Below, piece after piece: positions 8,311 to 17,457 of a stretch of DNA of 64,000 bases. How positions within the stretch are numbered: the first letter of the stretch is position 1; each line of letters starts with the position of its first letter. Location: the NCBI GenBank assembly GCA_016215025.1, contig JACRMI010000020.1, positions 1-64,000 on the forward strand, given 5' to 3'. The notes below the pieces were generated by a model, which was given only the letters and a program-made list of their open reading frames with translations, ran no database searches and was not told where the DNA came from. A program made the translations under genes and the position numbers. The stretch comes from Chloroflexota bacterium (GTDB lineage Bacteria; Chloroflexota; Anaerolineae; UBA4142).

Positions 8311-9855
8311 ATGACCGATATAGCTAATAAACGCAATTCGTTTCCTTTCTTCCTCTTGATCGGAATATTGGGATGGTTTGCGGCTGCCTTGTTCTCGATG
8401 CAATTCACTCGCCTCAACTTGGACGAACCATGGTACCTGACGGCAAGCCATTTGGTGATGCAAATGCAGTTGCCCTACCGTGATTTTGTATTTACTCAAT
8501 TGCCGTTATTGCCTTACGTCTATGGAGCGATTCTCGAATTCACCGGAATCAATTTGGCAACGGGGCGCTTTGTATCGGTTGCATTTTCTACTTTGGCGGT
8601 GACGCTCGCCATCGCCCTTGCTCGTCGGGCTGCTGGAAACTGGGCGGCGATACTCACCATTATAGGATTGTTGCTGACTCCGTCTGTATTGTGTTATTTG
8701 GTAATCGTTAAGACATATGCTCTCACAGCGGCGTTGACTCTGTTTGCTCTGTATTTGATGTTCCATGACCATCCCCAGGTCTCATCGGCTGTGCCAGTCA
8801 TCAGCTCACTTGCCAGCGGATTAGCGGCATTCACACGGATTTCGTTTGCTCTGCTCACCGTGTTAGTTTTTTTTTATTGGATTGGGCGAGGCAAATGGAA
8901 AGAGAGTGGTTTGGGTCTGACCGGCTTGGCTTTGCCGATCATTGGCTTTGCATACCAATCCAATGGAAATTTCTTTTTCGACGTGATTGAATTTCATCAG
9001 CGAACCACCATCCAGCCTTTTACCCAAATAGTAGCCGAGTCTCCCAAGACGACATTGGTGATTCAGACCCTATTAGCTTTTACGCCAGCGGTTATGTTGG
9101 GGCTTGTATTGCTCGTCATTGGTCTAAGGTCCAGGACGGCGCGTGATCGTTTGCTCTCTTGGTGGATGGCTAAAAGTCGTGCCAATTTTGTATGGTTGTC
9201 TACTAGCATCATTCTTTTCGGAGTGCATTTTGTAACTTGGGGAAACTTGTGGGAGTACCAGGTACCTGTCTATTTGATCATAATTCCATTGCTGGCAGCA
9301 TTCGCAGCAGTGGTTATGCAATCTGTCAAAAGGCAGATTGGTGTCTTTCTCCTCTTTGCCGAGGTTATGGTGATCGCATCACTGCCAAGCTGGTTTTTCC
9401 AAACCAATAGTATCTTTTGGGATTCGGTGAGCACAGTTTCTGTAGCTGCGAAACAAGCTGCTGCTCTCGCTCAATATGGAACCGTTCATGACCAGGTGTT
9501 GGGTGTGTACAATCATTTAGCTTTGGCTGCGGGTAAGGGCATTCCCCTGGGCAATGAGATGGGTCTTTTTTCGATCACGACAGAATTATCGCCGGAAGAA
9601 GCGAGGGTCAGAAAATTTCTTGTCGAAACTGACGTGACGCGCTTGTTATCCGAATGCTCGGTTCCTTTTGCCATCACCAATACTAACCAAATGCTTTTTA
9701 TGAAATCGTCGCCGAGTGGGCAACCGCTCAAGTCTCCAGTCCAAGAACTATGGAGAGCTTGGCTGCAAAAAAATTACCGCATTATCTACAATGACGATTA
9801 CACCACCATCTTTCAACGACGTTTTGACAAATGCGATGACGGTAGAGTCGAATGA
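8311..9855 (+). CDS. GT39-like polytopic membrane glycosyltransferase
   Basis: The protein has 514 residues and about eleven helices. The first loop reads RLNLDEPWYLTASHLVMQM followed by LPYRDFVFTQLPLLPYVYG. This D-E-P-W-Y plus Y-R-D pattern belongs to a GT39/ArnT-like branch. ATG at 8311 is chosen; GTG at 8296 is in frame, and the frame stays open further upstream over the GT2 gene, where it is clearly non-coding. The stop overlaps the next gene's ATG by 4 bp. The C-terminal outer domain is about 110 residues. Substrate unknown. Confidence 0.7.
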   Translation: MTDIANKRNSFPFFLLIGILGWFAAALFSMQFTRLNLDEPWYLTASHLVMQMQLPYRDFVFTQLPLLPYVYGAILEFTGINLATGRFVSVAFSTLAVTLAIALARRAAGNWAAILTIIGLLLTPSVLCYLVIVKTYALTAALTLFALYLMFHDHPQVSSAVPVISSLASGLAAFTRISFALLTVLVFFYWIGRGKWKESGLGLTGLALPIIGFAYQSNGNFFFDVIEFHQRTTIQPFTQIVAESPKTTLVIQTLLAFTPAVMLGLVLLVIGLRSRTARDRLLSWWMAKSRANFVWLSTSIILFGVHFVTWGNLWEYQVPVYLIIIPLLAAFAAVVMQSVKRQIGVFLLFAEVMVIASLPSWFFQTNSIFWDSVSTVSVAAKQAAALAQYGTVHDQVLGVYNHLALAAGKGIPLGNEMGLFSITTELSPEEARVRKFLVETDVTRLLSECSVPFAITNTNQMLFMKSSPSGQPLKSPVQELWRAWLQKNYRIIYNDDYTTIFQRRFDKCDDGRVE

Positions 9856-11015
9856 TGAAACGTAGGGTGACCTGGGGCGTTTTGGGACTGGTATGCATTT
9901 TGTTGATAATCATCCAACCGCCTTTGCCACCCCGCATTGGCGAAATCGATTTTCGCGCCTATTGGGGTTCGAGCTTACTTTTGTCGCGTGGCGAAAGCTT
10001 TGCCGACCTAAACCGGTTATTCGTCGTCGAACGAGAGTACACGAATTGGACGGAAGACTATCCGATGGTAGCATGGAGTCCTCCCTGGTTAAGCGTGTTG
10101 CTCCTCCCGTATGCATTCGTCTCATTCGAGCGTGCCAAGTGGCTATGGCTTCTAACGAACATTGCCCTAGTGCAAATCAGTACAGTCCTTTTATGGCGCG
10201 ATGCGTGTGCTAGCCATTCATCATGCCATCGATTCATATGGATTGCGTTGGTTGCTGTGTTTACTTTTTCGATGACCTTGGTAGCATTGATCGCAGGACA
10301 AGTGAACACGTTGGTGCTGCTTGGCTTGGCGGGATTCTTGTTTTTCTCGAAAGAACGGCGTGAGGTGCTGACTGGGCTAAGTCTGGCACTCACCTTGTCC
10401 AAACCGCAACTCGTCTACCTCACATTTCCAATACTTGTGCTTGAATTGGTTCACGCGCGTCGTTGGCGTGCTTTGGGTGGCTGTGTCGGCTGGTTGCTTT
10501 TGCTGATCTTGGCTGTGTTTGTCTTGAGTCCAGCATGGCTTAGCGATTACTGGCAAATGTTTTCCTTGGGATTAGCAGTTGAACGAGAGACGCCTACTTT
10601 GAGTGGGATGATGCTTGTCTTCTTCAGTACCACTTGGGCAAAATGGTTTCCGCTTGTCGCTTTGCCAATCATGCTTTTGTGTTGGTACCGTTGGCGAACC
10701 CATCTCAATTTACGGAGTTGGATTGACATATCGCTCTTGGTCGGAATCCCCACGGCATCCTTCGGTTGGAGTTACGACCAAATCATGTTGTGTATTCCGT
10801 TGTTGAGCTTGATTGCGTGGATGGTTCAAGCGCAATTGGAATACCGGGATTCGATATTACTGGCTCTGATTCTGATCATAGGAAACCTAGTGACCTTTTA
10901 CCAAAGGATACTGACACCCAGTGAGGTCTATTTCTTCTGGGTTCCGATTCTAATTCTAGTTGTGTATGCGTATGCAATGATGCGATGGAGCAGAAGGCGC
11001 CTGGCGTATGCATGA
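9852..11015 (+). CDS. GT87 (DUF2029) family membrane glycosyltransferase
   Basis: The protein has 387 residues. After the first helix it reads FRAYWGSSLLLSRGESF, then DYPMVAWSPPWLSVLLLPYA. This is the D/F-x-x-Y-W and YPP-x-P-like arrangement of the GT87 polyprenol-phosphate-mannose-dependent alpha-mannosyltransferases. GQVNTLVLLGLAGFLFF and SKPQLVYLTFP match the G-Q-N and K-P-Q motifs that follow in this family. It overlaps both neighbours (4 bp upstream, 8 bp downstream), so expression is probably coupled. The K-P-Q motif recurs at 16582-17457. Confidence 0.75.
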   Translation: MMKRRVTWGVLGLVCILLIIIQPPLPPRIGEIDFRAYWGSSLLLSRGESFADLNRLFVVEREYTNWTEDYPMVAWSPPWLSVLLLPYAFVSFERAKWLWLLTNIALVQISTVLLWRDACASHSSCHRFIWIALVAVFTFSMTLVALIAGQVNTLVLLGLAGFLFFSKERREVLTGLSLALTLSKPQLVYLTFPILVLELVHARRWRALGGCVGWLLLLILAVFVLSPAWLSDYWQMFSLGLAVERETPTLSGMMLVFFSTTWAKWFPLVALPIMLLCWYRWRTHLNLRSWIDISLLVGIPTASFGWSYDQIMLCIPLLSLIAWMVQAQLEYRDSILLALILIIGNLVTFYQRILTPSEVYFFWVPILILVVYAYAMMRWSRRRLAYA

Positions 11016-12606
11016 ATTTTTCAAACCACTGCGCGCGTATTTGACTTTGTTCCTCATCACGTTGCTTTTTCGTCTCGCAACCGCGCTTCCATTGGAACAA
11101 GCGGGTTACATGGATGCGGCGTACACCATTCACGTCGCAGAGAATCTTGCGCGCGGTCACGGCTTGGTTGAATATGTGTTGTGGAATTATCTCGATAATC
11201 CGGCGGGCTTGCCGCATCCGAGCAACTTGTATTGGATGCCGTTGCCATCGTTGCTCATTGCGCCATTTTTCGCGCTCTTTGGCGTTTCCTATCGCGCCGC
11301 CCAAATTCCGTCCATCATCCTTTCATCTTTTCTACCGCTGTTTGCGTTCTATCTCGCCCGTCGAATTTTGGGACGCGATGATTATGCCTGGGCGGCCGGG
11401 CTTTTTACAGCGTTCAGTGGATTCTATACGATCTATTGGATCAGCCCGGATAATTTCACGCCGTTTGCGCTTACCGCAAGCATTTGTCTCTATCTGATCG
11501 CGCGTGGAGTTGAGACGAAATCGGCGCGGTATTTTTTTGTCGCAGGTGTTTTGGCTGCACTCGCTCATCTCTCGCGCGCCGATGGCTTGTTTCTTCTTGC
11601 CATCCCACCTATCGCATTATTTGTCAACAAACCAACGCGCTCTCTCAAGTACTGTTTACTGTTTACTGTTTACTGTTTGCTTGGTTACTTGCTTTTCATG
11701 TCTCCCTGGTTCCTCCGAAATTATCTCACCGTCGGCACGCCGTATCCCAGTGCAGGCACGAAAACACTCTGGCTTACGAACTATGACGAGTTGTTCCGCT
11801 ATGCGGACGATCTGACGTGGCAGCGTTATCTAGCTTGGGGCATTGGCAACATAATCGGCTCAAAGCTTTTTGCGCTTGGTCAGAATTTGCTGATCGTTAC
11901 CTTTGGCGCGTTGCAAGTTTTTCTTGTCCCTTTTGCCATAATCGGTGTTTGGCAGCTTCGGCGACGTGTTGAGATCCTTCCGTTTCTAGTCTATGCCACA
12001 CTCCTCTTGCTTGCTATGTCGTTTGTTTTTACGTTTCCAAGCACTCGCGGCAGTATGTTGCACTCGTCGTCAGCGCTTCTTCCATTTCTTGCGGCTGCCG
12101 TACCGATTGGTGTGGACAGTGTTATTCAATGGATTGCGCGACGCCGTCGAACCTGGAGAGCAGCGCAGGCGTCGTTGGTGTTTCGCGCCGGTTTTATCAT
12201 GCTGGCGATTTTTCTCAGCGTGTTTTTATACGCGCAAGGCGTCTTTCCGCTCAACAATAGCTCAAACAAAATTGCGTTATGGAACCAACGCGACATTGAA
12301 TTCGTTTCGGTAGCCAAGTGGCTCGATCAAAATGCGCGTGCCGACGATATGGTGATGACAGTCGATCCACCGTCGTTCTACAACGTTAGTCATCGTCGCG
12401 CAATTGCCGTTCCGACGGATAGTGTAGATGCGATATTTCTTGCGGCACAGCGATATGGCGCACGCTATTTGATTCTCCAACTCGATCATCCGGCACCGCT
12501 CAACGATTTGTATCACGAACGTGTTAATATTCCTCGTCTTGTACGCGTAGCTGAGATGCACGATGGATTAGGACAGCCAGTGACCCTGTTCGAAATAGTA
12601 CCCTAG
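11008..12606 (+). CDS. GT39-like membrane glycosyltransferase
   Basis: The protein has 532 residues and about eleven helices. The N-terminal loop reads GYMDAAYTIHVAENLARG, then WNYLDNPAGLPHPSNLYWMPL, a layout typical of ArnT-like GT-C enzymes. SRADGLFLLAIPP sits in a mid-protein helix hairpin. Just after it the peptide LKYCLLFTVYCLLGYL is encoded by four perfect ACTGTTT heptamers, an apparent in-frame insertion. A C-terminal outer domain of about 100 residues completes the protein. ATG at 11008 overlaps the upstream stop. It is the last gene before a break in the polycistron. Confidence 0.7.
   Translation: MHEFFKPLRAYLTLFLITLLFRLATALPLEQAGYMDAAYTIHVAENLARGHGLVEYVLWNYLDNPAGLPHPSNLYWMPLPSLLIAPFFALFGVSYRAAQIPSIILSSFLPLFAFYLARRILGRDDYAWAAGLFTAFSGFYTIYWISPDNFTPFALTASICLYLIARGVETKSARYFFVAGVLAALAHLSRADGLFLLAIPPIALFVNKPTRSLKYCLLFTVYCLLGYLLFMSPWFLRNYLTVGTPYPSAGTKTLWLTNYDELFRYADDLTWQRYLAWGIGNIIGSKLFALGQNLLIVTFGALQVFLVPFAIIGVWQLRRRVEILPFLVYATLLLLAMSFVFTFPSTRGSMLHSSSALLPFLAAAVPIGVDSVIQWIARRRRTWRAAQASLVFRAGFIMLAIFLSVFLYAQGVFPLNNSSNKIALWNQRDIEFVSVAKWLDQNARADDMVMTVDPPSFYNVSHRRAIAVPTDSVDAIFLAAQRYGARYLILQLDHPAPLNDLYHERVNIPRLVRVAEMHDGLGQPVTLFEIVP
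11651..11678 (+). repeat. (ACTGTTT)4 tandem heptamer in coding sequence
   Basis: Four perfect copies of ACTGTTT, encoding CLLFTVYCLL-type peptide within a hydrophobic region of the host protein. Gain or loss of one unit would shift the frame. Confidence 0.9.
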
Positions 12607-12622
12607 CTAGTCTCTTTTTTAT

Positions 12623-12650
12623 TTGAGATTACCAGCAGATGTGATAGAAT
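12623..12650 (+). promoter_or_regulatory. candidate sigma70 promoter overlapped by an inverted repeat
   Basis: TTGAGA (12623-12628), a 16-bp spacer and TAGAAT (12645-12650) lie 46 bp upstream of the large secreted-protein gene. The spacer and -10 are covered by a perfect 13-bp inverted repeat, so the site could be operator-controlled. Prediction from sequence only. Confidence 0.45.
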
Positions 12651-12661
12651 CTGCTGGTAAT
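12628..12661. repeat. perfect 13-bp inverted repeat (attaccagcagat)
   Basis: Arms 12628-12640 and 12649-12661 are exact reverse complements around an 8-base loop. No T-tract follows closely, so an operator or an RNA 5' hairpin is as likely as a terminator for the preceding glycosyltransferase gene. Confidence 0.7.
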
Positions 12662-12695
12662 TGAATACGCTTTTTGAGAACGCAAAGGAGGTTCA

Positions 12696-15600
12696 ATGAA
12701 GTCCCACCTGAAACCATTTGGCTATGTTGCACGGTTATTTGAATCCTTATTGGCATTGTTGCTCTGTGGATTATTCCTCTTACTGCCTCCATTACCTTTG
12801 CAAGCCGCGGTTACGCCGCCCACCTTGCTTTCCCCCGCCGATGGGACGACCACGAATGTTAGCAATCATCCTCCGCTTGGCATCCCCGAGGTTTCATGGT
12901 CGTCGGTCACGGGTACGACGAATTATCGCCTTCAGTTTAGTCAAGACATTGGCTTTGCTTCGGTTCAACTTGAAATTACAACTCCCAACACTCATTGGAC
13001 GCCGATCAACTCTGGCACGTTTTTGGATGGAACTTGGTACTGGCGCGTGCGTGTCGATGCGCCAGTGGCCAGTAGTTACAGTTCTGCCTTTTCCTTTGTC
13101 AAACAGTGGGCAAGCCCAACCAACTTGCCAACTCTTTCCTCACCGGCGGAAGGGGCAACGATCAATTTTTACGATTCGCCGACCTTTACCTGGCAACCGG
13201 TTACCGGCGCTGCACACTATCGTGTGCAAATTGCAACCAGTTCCAATGGGTTCAACTCACCGGTCTACAACCAAACGACATTGGCACCCACACACCAACC
13301 GGTAACCAAACTGGCGAATGGGACTTATTATTGGCGCATTGTGCCGCTCGATCCCAGCAATCGTGACGGCACGCCGAGTCTGGTTCGCACGTTCACGACT
13401 TACTATAATCAAGTTCCCACACTCTTGGGACCCGAGAACAATTCCAATCCTACTTTTACTCCGACCTTTTCCTGGACTGCCGTTCGTGGCGCACAATTTT
13501 ATCGCTTACAATATTCGACAGACCCTACGTTCAACACGGGACTCAATTCAGTCGATACGAACAACACGGCATTTACTCCCAACGTTGCTCTGCCGAACGA
13601 TGTTAACTATTACTGGCGCGTGCGCGCCTTTTCGGGTCTTTCGGTTGGAGATTGGAGTTCCACATTTACCTTTATCAAAAAGTGGTATTTACAAACCACT
13701 TTACTAACACCGACGAATCTCTATCAATACACTTCTGAACCCTTCTTTAGTTGGACGCCTGTGCCCGGTGCGGCACGTTATCAAATTGAGGTAAGTAAGG
13801 CAAATAGCTTTAATCCCGTTGTCGATGGTTTTGTTGACTATGCCACCAACCCATTCTTCACCAGACCGAATCATGCTTGGGAAAATATCCCTAATCCATA
13901 CACTTGGTATTGGAGAGTTACGCCAATCGATGGAAGTGGAAATCTTGGCAAGCCAAGTAATGTATCTTCCTTTGTCAATCCACCTACCACTCCACTTGCA
14001 ACTCGGCTGATCTATCCATCGTATTACTACACACCGACTGCATCGCTTAATCCGCATGATGACGTCTCCATTACGTTGCCTATCTTTGCCTGGCATCGTC
14101 TGATTACTCCGACCACCACCATTACCCAAGTTGCCGCGTACCGTCTGCAAGTTACGCGCGAGAGCGATCCGTTTTTCATCGCACCCCTTTGGACTTTTGA
14201 GACGGAAAATCTAAGTGCGTCGCCGACGCTTGCCAATAACTTTGCGCCAGCCGCTGGTAACTATCTTTGGCGGGTTAGACCATTAACTGGTATGGGTGGA
14301 AGTCAGGTTGGGCAATGGAGCCAGGTATGGAAAACGAGGATCAATCTCGATCCAACCAGAGGAATGACCTCGACGGTGGGAACGACTGCTCTTTTGCGTC
14401 CAACTCAAGGCGCAGAATTTGTCGAAACGACTCCAATGCTAGAATGGTGGCCCACCCAAAGCGCAAATTCGTACCAAGTTGATATAAGTCTCGACGCGAG
14501 TTTTTATCCGACGAGCACAACTACCGCAACTGTGCCTTACCCGGCGTATACGCCTCCCACCCACCCAAGTTATGGGACCTACTTTTGGCGCGTGCGTGCA
14601 TTTAACGGTGCTTCGCCCGTAGGCAGCTACAGCCCAACATCGCGTTTTCAGGTTGCCGCGCAAAGTCATTGGCAGGAACCGCGCACCCTCGGTGGTGCAA
14701 GTCAACTCCAGATTGGATCCGACCCTGCTGGTGACATGACCGATCCGAGCTATGACTTGACGAAACTGACTGCAGCGCAATCCAAAGACTATTGGTATTT
14801 TGGCTTTAACGTCAATGGGAGTGCAGATGCTTTTTATGGCCTGTACATTGACATTGATCACATAGATAGTTCTGGGGGGGCGAGTGATGCCATGGGTTTC
14901 AATGTTGCGACCATCCCTGCGAACCAGCCTGAGTATGCGATCTATGTTCAAAGACAGTCGAATGCATTCTTAGCCGATAACGTGTATGTGTTCGGTTGGA
15001 GTACAGGAGCTGGTACCCCAAGCAGGGTTGTGCGCAGGCCCAACGTATGGAATCCTATTGGAACGCTGTCGAGTATTGGCGGGCAGATTACATCTACCGT
15101 CAATTACGTTGAAATCCAAGTGCCCAACACTGCTATCGGTATGCAGGAAACAACGGGAAGCGCGTCGGTTGAGCTGTTCAGTGCGAGGACCCCTGGTGAA
15201 CACGCGCAAGACACAGTACCATCAGACCCAACTGTTGCTTACACTACTCCAGCCGGAGATGCGAACACGACAACTCTAACTCGGTTTACGAGTGTGTCCG
15301 AGCGATTAACTCTGACAACGCCATTCAATAATCTTGGAGGCGATCCAACCAATTTTAGTTCCGTTCCACCTTTTTTGTGGAATCATCCACTTACGTCTTA
15401 TTGGTGTGGCTATAATCTTCAAGTCCACCGCGATGCGCAATATACTTCGTTGGTATGGGACTATGCTGTGTTGTGTTCATCGTTGATTCCACCGGATCAT
15501 ACCTACAGCAATGGCGATCTGATTGGCGACAATACGTATTATTGGCGCGTCCGTCCGATTTATCCTACTGCTGGCAATCCGCGAGGCTCATGGTCGGATG

Positions 15601-16508
15601 TAACTGCGTTCGATCGTCAGGGTTTTGTTCCCAGAAATCTCGTCGCATCCGTCACTTTTGCCACGCCCACATTCTCATGGGACATGGTCGAGGGTGCAGA
15701 ACACTACGAACTTCAAGTGGATACCAATACCCAGTTCAATTCGCTCCTGGTCAATGTCAGCACATCTCAGACCTCATTCACGCCGACAAGCACCTTAGCC
15801 AATGGCACTTATTATTGGCGAGTGCGCGTTGCGCGCTACAACAGTGTATTTAATGCATGGTCAGCGCCGCAAACATTTACGCTCAATTTGCCACAACCGA
15901 CCGGTTTGTCTCCCAATGGAGCGACCGTAAATCGCGCGCCTACGTTCTGCTGGACGCCCATCAGTCAATCGGTTGGTGGTAATCCCGTCTTGACCGCGTG
16001 GAAGTATCGTTTCCAATCGAGTCGAACAGACCCAACCTTCTCAAACCCGTACGAAACGATTGATACCGAGCAGGCGTGTTGGACGCCACAGATGGGTTAC
16101 GATGATGGCAATTACTATTGGCGAGTTGCTATGTTCGACGGTAACAATCGCATGGGCAACTTTAGCCCCGCTGCACAATTTACAAAGCAATACCCCATAA
16201 CGACACTGGTTAGCCCGGCGAATGGCAGTATGGTCGCTGGCACGCCCACTTTTGTCTGGACACCCGTCAATGGGGCAGCGTCATATAGACTCCAAGTCTC
16301 TGCTGTCGACACGTTTGCACCGCTCGACGAGGATGTGACTACCAACAATGTCCGTTTTATGCCGCCACGAGTTTATAATTACACGGCTGCGTACTACTGG
16401 CGCGTGGCGATCATCGATCAGTACGGGAGACCAGGACCCTATAATACTGCCACGATTATTCCGTTGACCGGTTCAAACAAACTGTATTTGCCCTTGATCC
16501 TTCGTTAA
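12696..16508 (+). CDS. large secreted protein with about ten FnIII-like modules and a DOMON-like domain
   Basis: The protein has 1270 residues. Residues 1-38 form a Sec signal peptide (positive start, Leu-rich core, ending LQAA). About ten Ig/FnIII-like modules follow. Each carries a W-x-x-V/I-x-G-A-x-x-Y-R-(L/V)-Q strand and ends in YYWRV; the YWR positions fall near residues 113, 210, 304, 403, 522, 628, 947, 1038, 1139 and 1232. Between modules six and seven (about 655-870) lies a different beta domain with DYWYFGFNVNGSADAFYGLY and DIDHIDSSGGASDAMGFNV, resembling DOMON/CBM9-like sugar- or haem-binding folds. The C-terminus is NKLYLPLILR. AAGGAGG directly precedes ATG 12696, which suggests high expression. 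It is probably an adhesive or glycan-binding surface protein, and a plausible acceptor for the surrounding glycosyltransferases. Confidence 0.75.
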   Translation: MKSHLKPFGYVARLFESLLALLLCGLFLLLPPLPLQAAVTPPTLLSPADGTTTNVSNHPPLGIPEVSWSSVTGTTNYRLQFSQDIGFASVQLEITTPNTHWTPINSGTFLDGTWYWRVRVDAPVASSYSSAFSFVKQWASPTNLPTLSSPAEGATINFYDSPTFTWQPVTGAAHYRVQIATSSNGFNSPVYNQTTLAPTHQPVTKLANGTYYWRIVPLDPSNRDGTPSLVRTFTTYYNQVPTLLGPENNSNPTFTPTFSWTAVRGAQFYRLQYSTDPTFNTGLNSVDTNNTAFTPNVALPNDVNYYWRVRAFSGLSVGDWSSTFTFIKKWYLQTTLLTPTNLYQYTSEPFFSWTPVPGAARYQIEVSKANSFNPVVDGFVDYATNPFFTRPNHAWENIPNPYTWYWRVTPIDGSGNLGKPSNVSSFVNPPTTPLATRLIYPSYYYTPTASLNPHDDVSITLPIFAWHRLITPTTTITQVAAYRLQVTRESDPFFIAPLWTFETENLSASPTLANNFAPAAGNYLWRVRPLTGMGGSQVGQWSQVWKTRINLDPTRGMTSTVGTTALLRPTQGAEFVETTPMLEWWPTQSANSYQVDISLDASFYPTSTTTATVPYPAYTPPTHPSYGTYFWRVRAFNGASPVGSYSPTSRFQVAAQSHWQEPRTLGGASQLQIGSDPAGDMTDPSYDLTKLTAAQSKDYWYFGFNVNGSADAFYGLYIDIDHIDSSGGASDAMGFNVATIPANQPEYAIYVQRQSNAFLADNVYVFGWSTGAGTPSRVVRRPNVWNPIGTLSSIGGQITSTVNYVEIQVPNTAIGMQETTGSASVELFSARTPGEHAQDTVPSDPTVAYTTPAGDANTTTLTRFTSVSERLTLTTPFNNLGGDPTNFSSVPPFLWNHPLTSYWCGYNLQVHRDAQYTSLVWDYAVLCSSLIPPDHTYSNGDLIGDNTYYWRVRPIYPTAGNPRGSWSDVTAFDRQGFVPRNLVASVTFATPTFSWDMVEGAEHYELQVDTNTQFNSLLVNVSTSQTSFTPTSTLANGTYYWRVRVARYNSVFNAWSAPQTFTLNLPQPTGLSPNGATVNRAPTFCWTPISQSVGGNPVLTAWKYRFQSSRTDPTFSNPYETIDTEQACWTPQMGYDDGNYYWRVAMFDGNNRMGNFSPAAQFTKQYPITTLVSPANGSMVAGTPTFVWTPVNGAASYRLQVSAVDTFAPLDEDVTTNNVRFMPPRVYNYTAAYYWRVAIIDQYGRPGPYNTATIIPLTGSNKLYLPLILR

Positions 16509-16524
16509 ATTGCTCTTACAAAAC

Positions 16525-16568
16525 TCGTTCGCGCATCACTCTTCTCCCGTTGGGTGATGCGCGAACGA
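16525..16568 (+). terminator. strong hairpin after the secreted-protein gene
   Basis: Perfect 15-bp arms, tcgttcgcgcatcac (16525-16539) and its complement (16554-16568), with a 14-base loop, 16 bp after the stop. The downstream tract gatgttttct is only weakly T-rich, so it may be a terminator or a 3'-stabilising hairpin. Confidence 0.55.
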
Positions 16569-16581
16569 AAGATGTTTTCTG

Positions 16582-17457
16582 ATGTTCAAAGACCTTGACA
16601 TCTTTCTTGCGGCGGCGCAGGCAATTCTTCGAGGCGTTGATCCGTACTCTATTCCAAATCTCGAAGTCTTTTATCCGCTGCCATTCTATCTGCTCTTTAT
16701 TCCCCTGGCTGGATTGTCAGCCCCGGTCGCACATGTTCTTTGGACAGCGATACAGGCGGTGGTTTTCATCGTTGTTTTTCGCAAGCGCGTGATATTCACC
16801 GCTCTCTCTATGCCGATCCTGCTCACATTTTTGCTGGGTCAGGTAGACATCTTGATGGCCGGATTGTTCGTCGCATTGCGCTCCGGTATTGGAGGTGGCA
16901 TTGCGCTGGCGATTATGATGCTCAAGCCCCAACTGGTCATTATCCTCGCGCCATGGATGGTTTGGCGATGGTGGAAGCGGGATCGTCGGCAAATGTGGTG
17001 GTTCGCAGCCATTTTGACCGGGATTGTGATTGCCTCGTTTCTTGTCCAACCCGATTGGCTGGTTCGTTTTTTTGCGCGCAGCGGCGAAAGAACCCGCGCC
17101 GCGCTATCATCTTCGCTGTGGGGCTTGCTCGCATTTTTGCCATCGTCCATCTGGCTCCCCGTTGCGGCATTGCTTGTTGCGATCATCGTGATCTGGGCGT
17201 GGCGCAAAAACGATTTCGATATTGTAGCGGCGGTTGGATTGTTAACCAGTCCGTTCATTTTTTCGTACAATCTTTTGCCTCTAATTATTTTGATTCATCA
17301 GCCCAGATTTCTAATCGGCTTTACGATTTTATCTTGGGTTGCCTTTGCCATCAGTGCTTGGGTATCGAATGATCGTGCCGCGGCATTTTTGACGATTGGG
17401 ACATTGGCTGTGTTGGTAACGCAAACACCAGCGAGGAAAATTGGAGCGCGTCCGTGA
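16582..17457 (+). CDS. short GT87-like membrane glycosyltransferase
   Basis: The protein has 291 residues. It opens with MFKDLDIFLAAAQAILRG, then VDPYSIPNLEVFYPLPFYLL, the family's D-x-Y and YPP/YPLP-like loop; LKPQLVIILAPWMVW gives the K-P-Q motif. The family usually has a transmembrane helix before the first loop and about 380-400 residues; here that helix is missing and the protein is short. The frame closes at 16555, so no longer start exists. It may be a truncated copy or a member that relies on the next gene's product. It overlaps the next gene (TGATG). Confidence 0.65.
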   Translation: MFKDLDIFLAAAQAILRGVDPYSIPNLEVFYPLPFYLLFIPLAGLSAPVAHVLWTAIQAVVFIVVFRKRVIFTALSMPILLTFLLGQVDILMAGLFVALRSGIGGGIALAIMMLKPQLVIILAPWMVWRWWKRDRRQMWWFAAILTGIVIASFLVQPDWLVRFFARSGERTRAALSSSLWGLLAFLPSSIWLPVAALLVAIIVIWAWRKNDFDIVAAVGLLTSPFIFSYNLLPLIILIHQPRFLIGFTILSWVAFAISAWVSNDRAAAFLTIGTLAVLVTQTPARKIGARP

